A stretch of 64,000 bases of DNA from Aspidapion aeneum (Eukaryota > Arthropoda > Insecta > Coleoptera > Brentidae): the NCBI GenBank assembly GCA_963576565.1, contig OY755039.1, forward strand, positions 29,526,602 through 29,590,601, in the 5' to 3' direction. The notes beneath the pieces are model-generated. The model ran no database searches, was not told the origin of the DNA, and saw only the letters and a program-made list of their open reading frames with translations. How positions within the stretch are numbered: the stretch's first letter is position 1; each line of letters opens with the position of its first letter. Positions 23,501 to 38,500 of this stretch are shown piece by piece. Made by a program: the position numbers and the translations under genes.

Positions 23501-26500
23501 TTTTGATGACATTTGGCAAAAACATTCAACTAAAGGTAGACCCCGTATAGAAATCCTAAACTTCATCAGACATAAAAAGTATTATACTGAAGGTTTCTTT
23601 CAAATTCGCAACAATGTTGCCAGTACTTTTATAACTTGTAATTTTGAAGTAGGTACATAAGTAAAATGGTAACTAATAAAAATCGAAAGAATATTTTGTT
23701 TTTGAGTTCGGCTTACGTTTTGGATTGCTATACATGTACCTGTAATAGAATATGTTTACCATCCTATGTGAGAAAAGGTATTGTTTTCATTAATTTTTTT
23801 TTTGAGATTTTATCATTAATAATGTTTTTCTATACAATTTGATTCTAGGTTGTAAGTATAACCTCTAGATATGTATGTATGCATGTCTGTCTGTTTGCCT
23901 ATATGCACATATGTATATAAATGTATGTATAAATTTTCGTTTACATAGGTACCTAAACTTAATAAAAATCATAAAACATTTGCTTTTTAAGTCCCTGTTT
24001 GTATAGATCTGCGTGGCGGTTTAAATCCTTACCTATTTGGAATTAAAAGGAAAATATAAATTAGAAATAATCAGCTAAAATTGGTTTTTTTCGAAGATTG
24101 TTGTTTGTCGATTTTTATAGAACGTACAACGATTAGCACAAAATTGCAATTTTTGTGCAGTCAACCAACTTGAGTTTGTTTTTTGCAGGAACACAAAATA
24201 ACTAGCGGCTATATCCTGTAATGCAAACCATTTTTTTTAACTGCACATGCGCACCTCTCTCTTTCTTATCACATAAAATTATCTCCCTCTTACTAACTTG
24301 ACACATGCTCGACCACAGCTGAGAGGGAGATAATTTTATGTGAGAAGAAAAAGTACGGTAGCGAATGCGCAGTTTAAAATATTGATTTGGTTTTCGGTTT
24401 TCTGAAAAAACGGGACTCCATGTAAGTGTGAAAAACATTCAACTAAAAGTAAGTTTAATTAAATTTCTTTGGTGTGAGGTTAGAGTTCATAAATAGTTTA
24501 TTAATTTTGTCTTCCTAGGTGGTATTTAAAAAGTTATTAAAACCAGAAGACTAAACTGCACTTTTAACTATTAATTATTGTTCTCACTACAAATGTTTTC
24601 GGTATAAAAATAACACTTGCTTTTAGTCCAAATAAATTTAAGTTAAATGTTGTGATCACAAAAGTTAAAAAAACCTTTTCTTTATATAATATATAATAGC
24701 TTAAAAAAATTAGTCTACAACCCTCCCCTGGGCAACTCTGGAAAACTCAAAAAGCTTTTTGATTTGATGTTACGCGAAAATGGAACGTCGCAGAGAAAAT
24801 CTTTGTTGACAAAAAAAATTGTGTGTGCTATAGACCACATGGCAGAACTGTAAACTTTAACAAGGCGAAATTAATAATACTGGCCTTCATCTGCATCATC
24901 ATATTGCTCGCTGAATGTTCCTCTCACAGTTAGTCGACTCGACCGACTTCACCCGAATGAGCGTTGCATAGCCGAGCCTAACGGCTCAGTTCAATTAAGT
25001 ACCCACAAAAACTGCTAAACGCGCCTAAAGAAGTTTACACTTCAAAAATTCCTTTACAATTTTTCTTTAAAGGTTATAGCTCTAGACTTACATGTATAGA
25101 AAATAGAGGGCACCAAAATTGACAAAAATCAGTTTTTTGCATTTTACGCAAAAACGGTAAGTCGTAGGGAAGAATTTTATTTAAGAGAAATATTACCCAT
25201 ACGAGTCTTTACAATCAATCTCCATAGTCTATAGGTCTACAACGACATGTTTAAAAGGTAGATGGCGGCTAAGTTGTCAAAAATTGGGTTTTTTTTATTT
25301 TACGCAAAAACGGTAAGTCGTAGAAAGAAACTTTATAAACATAAAATGTTAAAGGACACAATTTTCTACATTCTTTCCTTTTGGGCAACAGGTTTACAAC
25401 TACGTGTAGAACATATAGGGCGCCAAATTTGCAAAAATAATTTTTTTATTTTATGCAAAAACGGTAGGTCCTAGAAAAAAACATTTTTGACAAGAAATCT
25501 CCAGGACGCCATTCTCTACAATTCACCTATGTGAGTTACAGCTCTATGATTTATGGTTTTTGCGTAAAACGCAAAAAAGTATATAATGGGCATTTTCGGC
25601 ACCCTCTGTCTTCAACACATGTGGTTGTAGAGCTGTAAATTGTCATTGTCGCATTGTAGAGAATTGTGTTTTGATCATTTTATGTCAATAAAGTTTTTTT
25701 TATGACTTACCGTTTTTGCGTAAATTGCAAAAAACATAATTTTTGGAAATTTCCTTCTAAACGTGTGGTTGTAGACCTTTAGACTATGGAGACCGATTGT
25801 AGGGAATCCTATGGGTAATATTTCTCATACATTAAATTTTGCCCTACGGTTTACGTTCTCACGTAAAATGCAAAAAACTGATTTTCGTTCGCTATTATTC
25901 AGAAAAAAAATTAATAGCGGCAACCATGTAGACCAAACGTCACCCTTGAATCATTTATAGTTGCCTTTGAGAGGTTATCCGAATAAACGTGTGTTTTAGT
26001 TGTTTTTTTGGGATATTTATCACAAAATAAAGATTTTTTTTTATTAAATAACTTTAAAAATGCCTAAGAAGTGCATTCTGTGTGATAAAAGTGACGAGAA
26101 GTGGCTGGATTTATCATTTCACCGGTAAGTTTAAATCTCTTTCAAAAAACCGTCATATTGTTTACGTTTTGGTAAGACAGTGGTGTGGTTTATAACTTTT
26201 TTTACAAAATATTAGTGATTTATTTTACAAAGAAGTTTTAAGAAACATTATTTATTGTTACAAATTCCCTTATTTTCCCACCTCTAGTGTTTGGGTTTTT
26301 TTGGAAAAGTTTCTTAATTTATTCTGGCAATAATATATAACTCTAAAAAATATATTTCTTATGTAAACAACCATTTTCAATATGTAATGTTATGTTATGT
26401 CATGCTACTGTACAGTTATTAAACATTTTAAAAATATTCAAATTTATGAGTTTTCTAGGTTCCCCACTGATCCAAACAAGAGAGAGCTTTGGAGGGAGAT

Positions 26501-29500
26501 TAGTCAAAATGGGCATGTCTTTGTTCTGACCACTTTGATCCTCAGTATGTTCGTTTAGCACCTACTGGTAGGCACTATCTTGTACCAAATGCCTTGCCCA
26601 AGAGTGAAAACTTTGAGTTTTTGTCTTCTAGGTAAGGAAGGTCAGGTGTTAAAGACTAGTTCAAATTAAGAAAACTACTTACTACTAGTGGTTAGTAGTT
26701 AAATATTCAACTATCTCTTTTTATTATAAAGTATACATAATATATTTTCACTGGTTGTTTTTGATGTTTGATCATCATGTAATAATGTAAAAAAGTGGTT
26801 AGAATTAACAAATATAACTATAAGAAGAAAAAAGGTAGTACCTACTTTTACACAGAAATTTTTTTTTTTAACTTTCTTTTCACTTACTGCATAGTCCCTG
26901 GTGATTAATAAAAAATCAAATGGATTAAAATATTGTTCTTAATTTTTATATTTGCCAAATTTATTAATGTTTGTATATACAGGGTGTCCCATAACTTAGG
27001 GGCCATAGGCCTACAAGTGATAGAGGAGGTCATGTCTGATAAAAAATTTATAATGCATGAGTCAAAACTTTCTTTGTCGAGATACAGAGTATCAAAGTTG
27101 GCAATTTTTTTAACTTTTGTAATAATAACTTTTTTAAAAAACGCAGTAAAAATATGAAATTGGGTAGTCTTGTATTAGAACAAAAGCAATAAATTGAAAT
27201 TAATTTAAAAAAATTAATTTGAAAAAAGTTAGTCAATTTTTTTAGAAAATACTCTTTTTTTGGAAAACACTTTTATGAATGCCATATTAAATGCAATGTT
27301 TTTTAAATATTTTTTGTTAATAAAAACAAGTCTCTAGCGAGACATAATAATGAAATATTATTGATATTTTTTAAAAGAGAAAGTAAAAATTAATTAAAAA
27401 AAAAATATAATTTTTTATACATTTTCGAGGTTATTTTGACAGCCTGTACCTCCTCCACTTGTAATATTATCAAAAAAAAGGAGTACCACATTTTTTAATC
27501 ACAATTAGCTGAGTATTCAGCTGGCTGTGACAGATTTTTTTTTGTATAACCCGTTTTCACCCACTCCTCTTTAAAAATCCTATATCTTAAAAACAGATAT
27601 ATGTTGACCCTATGTTATATAAACTTTTTTATAACCTCCTCTATCACCTGCTGCACTATGGCCCCTAAGTTATGGGACACCCTGTATAATAATCACTTAA
27701 CTATAAATAACATATTTTATTTTTTTTATTTGGTAAATAAAATTTAAATAGATTTTTTTATGGAAATCAAAAGTATTTTGTTGATAAAACTGAATAAGTC
27801 ATATTTTTTAACATTTGCAAATGTAAAAAACACAGACTCATACCAAATATTTTCTAAAAAAACTAATTGCTAGAGTTTAATAAACTAATGAATGGATTTT
27901 GGTAAAATGCTCTGAATTTCGGGATTTGTGGATAATTTGCGTTATTTAGTTTTTTTCTCTAAAATTAATTTTAATATCTACAAAAAATCTTTACAGGTAC
28001 ATTTGACTTTTTTTAGTAAATGCAATTAATCATCTTGATTATTTAAAATTTTTGTCTAAATTATTTTTTAGTTCCACTTCATTATCGTCAGCCGTTGACA
28101 CTCCCAAATCTGCAAATATCCGGCCTGATATCCAATTTGATGATTTGATTGAATTCCCTAACAGCTTAAAAGATAATACAATGCAAACTTGGTAAGTTTA
28201 ACATTAGCCTACAGCAAGAGGTGTAAAAGTTATGGTATATGTCATAAAAGTGAATAATATGGGCAAAATTTTTGAAATATGGTATTTTTAAAATTTCTTA
28301 TTTATAGACTATTCTTTCTACAATTCTCGGGACATTTTTGGGAGATACATAACTTTTATGTCTATTTTAAATAGAACTTGCCATTTTTGCCTAAAATTAC
28401 ATAAAAAAAAACGTTGCTTTTTTTAATATGACAAAAGCAGACTACATGATTTTGTGCGGAAAATACCCAAAACTCTGGAACTGGATTGATTGAAGTTTTC
28501 AAATGCATTACTTGTGCTTTGATAGTTGGTACAGGATCAGTTTTATATACAATTTTAGGGGGATTCTGTACTTTTGGTCAGTACTGTTTGTTGGTACCTA
28601 TTATGTGAAAGGTAAAATAAAAGCAAGGAGAAACATATGGACCGATAAAAGAAAAAGTCTTAAAGCTCACTACAAAATATAAATAAATATAAAGGGAAGG
28701 TCAGGTTTCTTATGTGCTGATGGATGTGAAGTAAGTTAATCTAGATCCTAGGTAGTTGCATATTGATTATTTTTATGTATTAATAAGTTGTCTTTATTAA
28801 ACTTTATGTACCTATTATTTTTAAATACTAAAAACAATGAAAAGTTAATTGCTTTAAAAAGTTATATTAAAATAATTTTAATAAAAAAACATAAACCAAT
28901 GAGTGCTTTTTATTTCGAGGCAAGAGTTTTGCTGATAAAATATAACAAAAAAATCTATATTATAAGTATAGGCTTTCCCATTTTTATCATTTGGGTGGTT
29001 TCAGGAACTTCTAGAGAAGATTGAAGAAAAAACGACTACACCTTAGTGTGCTTTAATTTGAAGAGAATAATGATGGTAAACATCGGATATCAATATTATA
29101 AACATAGAAACCGAAAACATCCAAAAGTGTCGAAAATGCACCCTGTACACTAGGGGATCAAATAGACTCTTTAAATCCTGATGCAAAAATTTTGATAAAT
29201 ATCTCAAGGTCTGAGTAATCTACTTACTGTAAAAAATTTACTAAGAGCAATGTATTACCAAGGTGAAAGAGTAAAAAGCTAAAAAAACACCTTTGATAAT
29301 TTGAAATAAAAAGAAACCCTTTTACCTGTGTTTTAAATTTTAGGGATTAAAGTAACACTTTTCTATATCCAGAAAAAAATAATATAAATTAGATTTCTTA
29401 TCTTTAGGGAAAAATAATAAAAATCAAAACTACGGATATTACCAGCTGTAAATAAGTTATTGATTTCTAATATTATAAATCGATAAAAGAATTAATTCTG

Positions 29501-32500
29501 TAAAAAGAGTCATTTAAATAGAATGGCTGACAAAGCTGTACCGGTAATATTTTACACTAATTTAAATTTTATAATTTTGGGTGCAAAAATTTTATACGAA
29601 AATGTCTATATATATTTTATTTTATTTTCAACAAAATCTGCATGCCCATGGTTTTCTCACGGATTTCTCTTTTATACCTATTACAGTGTTGCCTGCGAGG
29701 ATTCGGCGAAATTTTCTGAGATTTCATGCATGATGAATGAATTTGCGTATTATATAATGGGGATGCGTCTTCTAGGGTTCCTTGAATTTCTTTGACATTT
29801 GGCGTCATTAGCATGTTTTTGACATGCATCTAAAGTCAATTACTTTGAAATTTATAAAAGATAAATAAATAAAAATTTAGGAAAATATAAAAAAATATAT
29901 TTAATTATAATTTTGTTAGAAAATCTTTTGATTATAGGGGCAAGGTGCAACAAATATGCTTATGAGGCCAAAGTCCACGAAAACTTTCTTATTTTAACCC
30001 CTTTGCACATGAAGTAGATATCTCATTCCATTTGAAAAGTTTGGGGTGGGGGGGGTTATTTACTTTTTTACTTAAGTTTTTACGAAAATGTGTTTTAGAT
30101 TCATGTTACGCCATTGGACAGTCTAAACAGATTTCGCAAAAAGCCCCCGAAATCTCAACATGTATCTAACATTAGTTTACCTGAAGAACAGGATGATGAT
30201 GGAAGTGATCTTTTAGGTAAGTTTTTTCAGTTCCATAAAATATTTATTGTAGATTTAATTTAAAGGTACCGCCCTGTCACCACCAATGTAAACAAAAATC
30301 ACTACTACCATGTCGGTTTAGAACGTTTTTCTACGTTGCCCGAAGCCTATTCTCCCCTTCCTTCGATCCTGACAATCATCTTTTGTCAGGTTTTTTTTAA
30401 CTCATTGATCTTTGGATTGACTGTTGCCATTCCAGTTTAGGATGCCTTGTTTTTCTGCACCCTATTGGTCAAGTCAAAAATAAACGTTCAGGCCTAGGTA
30501 AAGCATATTTTAATTTTAACAAATATGGATAAATTAAGCAATCATCTTGTGTCGTGTTCTAAACCCATTTTTTTTAGGAAGAGCTCTAAAACGCAAATTT
30601 ACCGAATTAGACGAAATCACACAACGGTTAAGGCTACGGTTGTCGGAAGTAGTAGATGAAGAGTCGGAGAACGAAAACGATCACGTAGCTGACGAGTTTG
30701 AACGTGACATCGACTTGTTGTGCATTGAGGATGACTTTGATATGGTTGACTTTGAGGAAGAGGCGAAAAGACTGAATATAAATATTGCTCAATCCAGGAC
30801 GGAGAAGGATAATTTGCTGTCAATTGATTCATTGCCGGGGTAAGAAAATTTACAAGCTATAATTTATTACAAACGAGGGAGAGAGTGGAGACTGAGACTT
30901 TTCATGATTATTTATAATAGTGTCGCTATCTCGAACTTAAAAGTGGCGATATTTTATTAAAATCGCTGTGTTTTTCAAACCAATCGTATTTAATGCATAA
31001 AAATCACGATCATGATCAAATGAATATATCTGGGTTTAGCCAACCGTGAAATTCTGGGTTTTTGTATTAATCCTAATATCTGAAATACTGCTTAACCGAT
31101 TTTTATAGCTGGCACTTTGTTAAATTAGTTAATAAGGCGAACGCGGCAGGGTAGTGCCGTGGTATGGTCGTCGGCCTCACATGCAGAAGTAGTAGTAGTG
31201 GGGGGGTTGACCCGCAGGTCTGACAAGTAGGCCAGAGTAGGCCCTTTTTGCCATGCCCCAAGTCTGTCCCTTAACCCACTCTCTGCACTTCCCTTTGATG
31301 GTCGGGTAACTCATTGGGCCTTCCTGTTCTCTTTACAAAGTCCAGTAAGTCTGCCCATTTGAGCATGTGCAGTTCTTCCTCGCTCAGAGTTGGCGCTCCG
31401 AGTGCCTGTTGTCTCATCCTTGCGTAGGCCTCGCATTCTGCCACGAGGTGTCTTGATGTCTCTTCTTCCTGTCCACAGGCTGGGCAGGTAGGATCATTCT
31501 CGACTCCTATACGTGTCATGTGCCTCCTCAACCGGTTATGTCCGGTTAGAGTACCTATCAGCAGTCCGAGGTCTTTTCGTGTCCGTCCCAGCATCCATCT
31601 AATTCTGGCATGCAGAAGGTACCAGGCTCGCGTCTCGAACGATGCAAACACAAAAAAAAATCTGTCGCCCTGTCGCCGACTTCCTTTTCAGCGTTCAACA
31701 GCTGCCATCGAATAAGCATGCGATGCGATGCACGCAAAAAATATAAGTCGACATTGAACATCGAGAATATACGCAGGTGTAGTCCAGGAGCCGACACGCA
31801 GCCAGCCGAGGAACCAGGGATAATAACCCAGGAGCCTGCTATAAGTGCTATATAGTCGGAACCAGGACGGCGCCGGCGCCAACATAAATCTCCTACAGTC
31901 AACTCACGACGACCACGACTGTTGCGCTGAAAAGGAAAGAAGTATATCGTCTATAACCAAGTTCTGCTGGGACGATAGCTATAGTTCAAATTATACCCAT
32001 TTGTAATGACGTCATTTTTGTTTATCTTTGTTTAGTATATTATAAACAGCGGTGACAATAAACTTTAAAAAATACTCTGCCAATCTATGGGCACATAAGC
32101 TCACACTAGGTACTATAGTTATAGTGTGAGCTAATATAATCAAAAACTGAAATATATTTTATTCAACTCCAGACTCAATTACCTTTCGTTTGATACCACA
32201 CAAGCCATGTTTTGACTTAAACTCAAATTTTTTCAATCTACCCCCCACCCTTTTAAAAAAAACTAAAATGTATTTTGTTTAACTCCAGACTCAATTACCT
32301 TTTGTTTGATATCACACACGCCATATTTTCACTTAAACTCTAATTTTTGACATCTACCCCCACCCTTTTTTTTTAAATAAACTAAAATCAATTTTTTTTA
32401 ACTCCAGACTTCGTTTGATATCACACACGCCATATTTTCACATAAACTCTAATTTTTGGAATCTACCCCCACCCTTTTATTTGACTTGCGTTCGGTGGAT

Positions 32501-35500
32501 TTTGTTCATTTTTAAATGGGACCATCACGGCCCAAGACCCAACTTAGGTACCAAATTTCATTAAAATCGGACAGACGGTTTTTGAGTTATGCGGGTTGGT
32601 CGTTACAGACAGACATACAGACAGACAGACAGACAGCAAAACAAAAAAGTTTCAAAATCATCTGAAACGCTGATATATAAAAAATTTTGAAATCGGAGCA
32701 ACTTTTTTTTTCTCGAAAAAGTTACGATCGCCATAGCTCACACTACTACTATAAGTAGTAGTGTGAGCTAAAAAGTAGTGTCTATGATTTAAATAGGTAG
32801 GTAATTGGTTATGTGAAGTATCCGTCACTGTCAATCAAAAAACATTGTTTGACAAAAATATCTACACCATCACCTGATGACGTCATTACAAATGCGTATA
32901 ATTTAGACTATAGCCATGTTAGATAGATGCAAGTCGAACATGTAGCAGGAGCACCTTTCTGAAGGGGTGTAAAAGCGTGGGTCCACTGTGTATACTTGCT
33001 ACGCAGTATAAAGATCCCTGTCCTCGACAAAGAGGTGTCAGGCAAAATTAAGTCCTCTTAGAGAAAGAAAACTTGCATCGTAAGGGGCACGTGCATTAGT
33101 TTGGTATTATGATGTACGGACAAATCGGGGTTTGCGAAAAGAGCGCGCCGTGTGCCTAGTCGCTAGACCAAAAAATGGTCTCCCCACCACTACTACCACT
33201 ACTAATAAGCCGATTTGTTGATGTGACTTCCTTTCGCCATCGTGAAAAAGAATATGGCGGGATATTTTTTAATTTTGTTCAACATTTGATCTTTTTTCTA
33301 GCCAACGCAACGGTTTTTTTAAATCAGTCAAATATCTGAAAAGTTGTTAAAAAATAATGAGTGGGCTTCTTAGCTCTTCCATCGCACCTCTGATGGATGG
33401 GTCTATTGTGGCATAGAGTAAATTGCACGTACGAACTTCGAAACAGAGCTCTTTTTGGGTATTTAGAGTGCGAATTTGGAAAAACGCTCGGACACGTCGA
33501 TTTTGTTTGCGAGGGAGACACTTTTTTGGCTATCTTGAAATTTTTGTAGCACGAACCCCCTTCGAGAGGTATACTTTACCCCTATATTTTGAATAGGGAA
33601 AGTGGGTCTAGTGATACCTTGTTTTGAAGCTCTCTTGAATATCTTTACAATCGTGCAAAATTTCGAAAATCCATCAATTAGTTTTTAAGATTCAACATGG
33701 AATGATAAAATAAAAATTAAATCCGAAAAATATAAAATTATAATTAAATTTTTTATTTTATCAGTCCATGTTAAATTTGAAGGCATTTATCTTAAAAACT
33801 AATGGATACATTTTTGAAATTTGTACATGGTTGTAAGGACGTTCAAAAGGCATTCAAAACAGGGTATCACTAAACCCACTTTCCCTATTCAAAATATAGG
33901 GGTACTCGGGTAAAGTATACCCCTCGAAGGGGGTTCGTGCTACAAAAATTTCAAGATAGCCAAAAAGTGTCCCCCTCGCAAACAAAATCGACGTGTCCGA
34001 GCGTTTCTCCAAATTCGCACTCTAAATACCCAAAAAGGCCGTCGATGTTCGTGAAACAGCCTGTATATACCTGTACAAGTAAAGTGTATTTAAGCCATTA
34101 ATAAAAGATAGCAGCTACAAGCATTTAGCCATATTGGATTCAGTTGAACACCAACATATGGCAAGAATGAATAGACGCTTTCAATAAAATATGAAAGTTA
34201 ACGGTTTCAAAAGACGTTGACAATTTGTCAACTTTGACAGTTGGGCGATTTGAAGTTGTCAAGATTAGGGTTATTTTTTATTTTTGGTTTAAGTTCCTTA
34301 ATTTTGGAACGGTTGGAAGACAAAGCCATTATTTTAAGTTGATATTACCGCTTGTTTGGTTTTTTTTTAACAAATCGATATATGTATGCTAAGGTAACTG
34401 ATAATAATAATTGTAATTAAGCTTAGGAAAAATATGGTGCTGAGAGTGCTAATTATCGGTTACGTTAATTCATCCAAGATATGTTGTGGTTCATTTAAAA
34501 TCCAACATGGCAGCAAGCATGTGTCCACTCAGGGTTCGTATGCACCTGAAAAACCTGGAAAAGTCAGGAAATTTGTTATGCTACTCAAAGGTCAGGGAAA
34601 GGTCAGAAAATTAAAAAAAAATTGCTAGTCAGTGAAACTCTAAAACCAGACAAAAAAAAATCAACAATGTAAAAATCAGAAAAAAAATTAATTTTCTGCC
34701 CTGGACAAGACTATGTAGTAGTAGTAGTAGTGTGGGGTAGGATCTAGGCCTGGCGACTAGGCACATGAAGCGCCCTTTTCGTTAACCTCCGGGCATCCCC
34801 CCTACTGCGTCCTTCCTTCGCTAAGGAATCTGCCCATCTTCTGTACAAAGGCCAGAAGGTCCTCTGTCTCAAAGGCTTCCTCTTCGAATACCAGTCTTCT
34901 TGCCTCCTTGTATGCTTCACATGATCAGGAAATGCGCCGAGGTTTCGTCCTCGGCCCAACATCGCTCGCACGTCACCTCCTCCTTCACTCTCATCTTTGC
35001 CAGGTGTCCTTGTAGGACGCAGTGTCTGATTGGGACCCCCACTAGGGCTCCTACCTCTCTTTGTGTTCTACGGAGCAGTCAGTCCCTACGGGACTTGCTG
35101 TATCCTTGCTGACTCCTTCGCCTGTCTGGCGCTTCCTGTGTTGGTCCATTCCTTTTGTATCTCTTTCTGGGTCCACTCTGTTACGGCCGACTTCATTTGC
35201 CCTCTTGTGGGCTCCAGGAAAAGCTCCGGCCCGACGCATTTCTGCCGGGATCCTCCCCTAGCGTGTTCGTCCACTTTCTCGTTTCCTGGGACTCCCATGT
35301 GGTCTGGGACCCATACGAGCTCCACCTCTCTTACGTCAGCCAACTCCTGAAGTGCATCCGCACACTCCTGCACCAAACCCGCGGACATGGTTGGTTTGCA
35401 CAGTGCTTTCAGACACAAGACTATGTAGGAATAACGTTTTACACATATTAATCAAAGAATAAATAAAACGCTTGTCAGACCTGCGCAGACTAGAGGAAAT

Positions 35501-38500
35501 AAGAAGATATTTAAATCCGCCATTTTTTCACAGATTGAGCAAGGCCAACTTTGACGGGCATGCTTTGAAAGGCGGCGGCATTGATCTAAAGTCGTGGTAA
35601 ACATCATCACTGATCTCAATTAAAGATATTTGACAGAGCGTCTTTGCTTATTTTTCACGACGACATCTAGGGCTGGTGGCTTACACTACGCTTGTAAGGT
35701 CACTGCGTTCTAAAGCCTGGCGACGCAGTTTGCGTGATCCAGTGACCCTATATGCTTGTTAACCATAATGACCTCTAGGGGTCACCGCTTGTACTTAAAA
35801 TCTGTGAAAGAATGACGGCCAACGTTACGTCACTCCTATTGAAGGTTGCGCAGTAGTCGAAGCGCTATTTAATTATTTTTCTATATCTATGTTTTTACAC
35901 GACAACTTGTTTTCACACTAAGTTATATTGTTCTTTGTTAAGTGGTATTAAATAAACCGAGATGCATATCTCTCCTTTGAAGAAGTCTAAGGCCTGATCT
36001 GCAGTTTCACTTCTTGCCGCTTACTTCTATTTTCCTCTTTCTCTAATAGAAAGAGATAAAGATAGATTAATAAATCTACGTCACCGGGTTGCCTTAAACC
36101 ATTTGTTTTATGGAAACAGTCATCTAGTCAAATTCTGTAGGCAACCTGTGTAAATTTATCTCTCCATCTTTTTCTGTTAGAGAAAATGGGAAATAGAAGT
36201 GAGCGACAAGAAGTGAAAGCGGGCCAGGCCTAATGTTTATCTAATTCACTATGACTGGGACGGCGGACTGAGCTGATTCTTAGTAAATAGATTTAGTGCA
36301 ATATTTTTGGCACATTCGTTGTTTATTATTTTTAATTAGATCGTCAAAAGAAGCCCCAAAACCCGTCCTTCTTGGTGCTGAAGCAGCAAACCCCACCGAA
36401 AATCCACTGTCAGGCAGTGCTACATCCCTACCAGCTGACAGACACTTTGCAGAAGGCAAACAGCGCATAGACAGTTTACTAGAGAAGTTGACTTTGCTAT
36501 CAGCTGAGAACGCTCAAGCTTTTTCAAGCAGATATGTATCCGGATGTTCTGTTAGTAATCAGAATTTAGATTTGAATACAGAACATATTCTCAAGGTAAT
36601 TAATTATTATTTAAGTAAATTTATTCTAAAAACCAACACGATTATATTAGAACTGCACTTTTCTTATACAGAATCAACATTCCAACATTTATTTAAAATA
36701 ATTAAAAATTCGTTTAAATTGTATAGTGTTATTCCAATTAAAACTTTTTTACTTTAGCTTTAAAACTATTTAAATTTGATTTCATTATTAAGTATGTTAA
36801 AAAATAAGCGTGCATTATAAATATACGCATGTTGATAACTGCATAACATATTTTTCACAAAGCACAACCACACTAATTCATAAATACGTTTGTTGGTACT
36901 ATCAAAATAGCATTCTTGAAGGCGTCGACTGCTTCCTCTGGCGACTGAAATCTTGATTTTCTGAAAAGTATAGAAATATTTGTGATTTAGGCTGGGACTG
37001 TATGGAGGATGGTCCAACAATTCGACGTTTTGTTGGGTTAAAAATTCAATAGTTTTTTGTGCTTTGTGCAAACTCACATTGTCGTTCGGAGTTCGTTTTT
37101 CGAAGCTTAGCGATGACTTTTGGCAAACAAATGGTGATGTACCAATCGGCAGTAACAGTCCTTTGATGTTTCAGAGAAATTGGTACTACATGACCTGCTT
37201 TTGAAAAAAATGTCGCGACCACCTTTATAGATACACTTCGAGAACGGATGACTTTTGTTGACTTTTCTTTATCCTGGAACACCCAAACAGACGACTGACG
37301 TTTATTTTCTTGTTTATATGAGTAAATGACACCAATAATTGACCCTAGCTTCCTTTCTGTTCTTCGGTTAACAGATGCGGTATCCAGCGGGAAACTAATT
37401 TTCTTACCCCTAATATTTCATGCAAAATTTTTTGAATGAAGGTATTTGAAATCCTCAATGAAGCCTTAATCTCGCGATATGTGACATGTCGATCTTCCGT
37501 GATGAGCACGCGCACAGCATCGATATTTTCCTTGAATTCTCCGTACCAACGAGAAACTGTCGACTGATGTGGTGCTTCATTACTGAAAACAGAAATCAAC
37601 TCGGCAATGCATATCTTATTGAACAAAATCCCTTAAAAAACTAAATTAATTAATTTTCAGCATATACGTAATACTCCCTGTTACCTATTTACACAATGGT
37701 TGGCGTTTGATGCAAACATTACGAAATAAAGATACGACAAATACACAGATACCAAATTTACATAGATAGAGTTTATGTCAACTGTACGTCGATGATTTGA
37801 CGTAACGAATACAAGAATAAAATAATATTCATGCGTAAAAGTATAACCAATCAGGACATTTTATCTTAAGGACAGCAAAAAGGATAGACTTATACCCATT
37901 GATATTGCTATTTCAAATATGTGTGCATTCTGCATCGTAAGGTACTGTAGGTATTGCAATAATACCTACTATATGGAAATAATATGCATATGTCTTTGAA
38001 AGCAACCAATCAGGTCTTTTTTGCTTAAAGACCCCAAGGCCCTCATGTTTGCATCATGAATGGGCAGTTACCGTGGGTATTGGAATATTATGTGTATGAT
38101 TTTCGGGCTAGTCCTCAGAACGGGGTAGTCGTAGCCGTCATCTATGTTACTCCCTTGTTAGACATCATCAGTACGGCACAACCAAAATTGATAGACGATG
38201 AAATGAAAGTGATATAATGTGAAAAAGAAAAATTCAATGTACCTACTTTAGAAAACCAACTGCCAATTTGCAGTATCAGCGTTCTGACCAGCCCGAAAAT
38301 TTATTTAGTTTTTGACTACACCTCGAAAAATTCCATTGAAAAAGGGGGCTTCCTTCTTACACCAGTCAGTATCGACATAAAAAAAGCAAACATTGAAAAC
38401 GCGCATGTATTAAAATTTTTTTAAATATTTAGGATCCTTGCTATCCCGTGAGAATAGAAAAAATGGTACTTAAGAAGCATTTTTTGTGTATTTACGTTTT

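Noticed and set aside
24755..25044. ATGGAACGTCGCAGAGAAAATC considered as a start of a small gene on the plus strand.
   Set aside because: The frame closes quickly and no splice donor gives coding continuation.
23403..30060. ACGGAATGAGATATC near 23455 and its inverse near 30015 as ends of one 6.6-kb transposon carrying the THAP gene.
   Set aside because: Similarity covers only about 45 bp and the outer ends do not match; more likely two fragments of one repeat family.
32936..32960. GATGCAAGTCGAAC resembles the 5' part of bacterial 16S rRNA.
   Set aside because: The match stops after about 14 bases and the rest bears no rRNA similarity.
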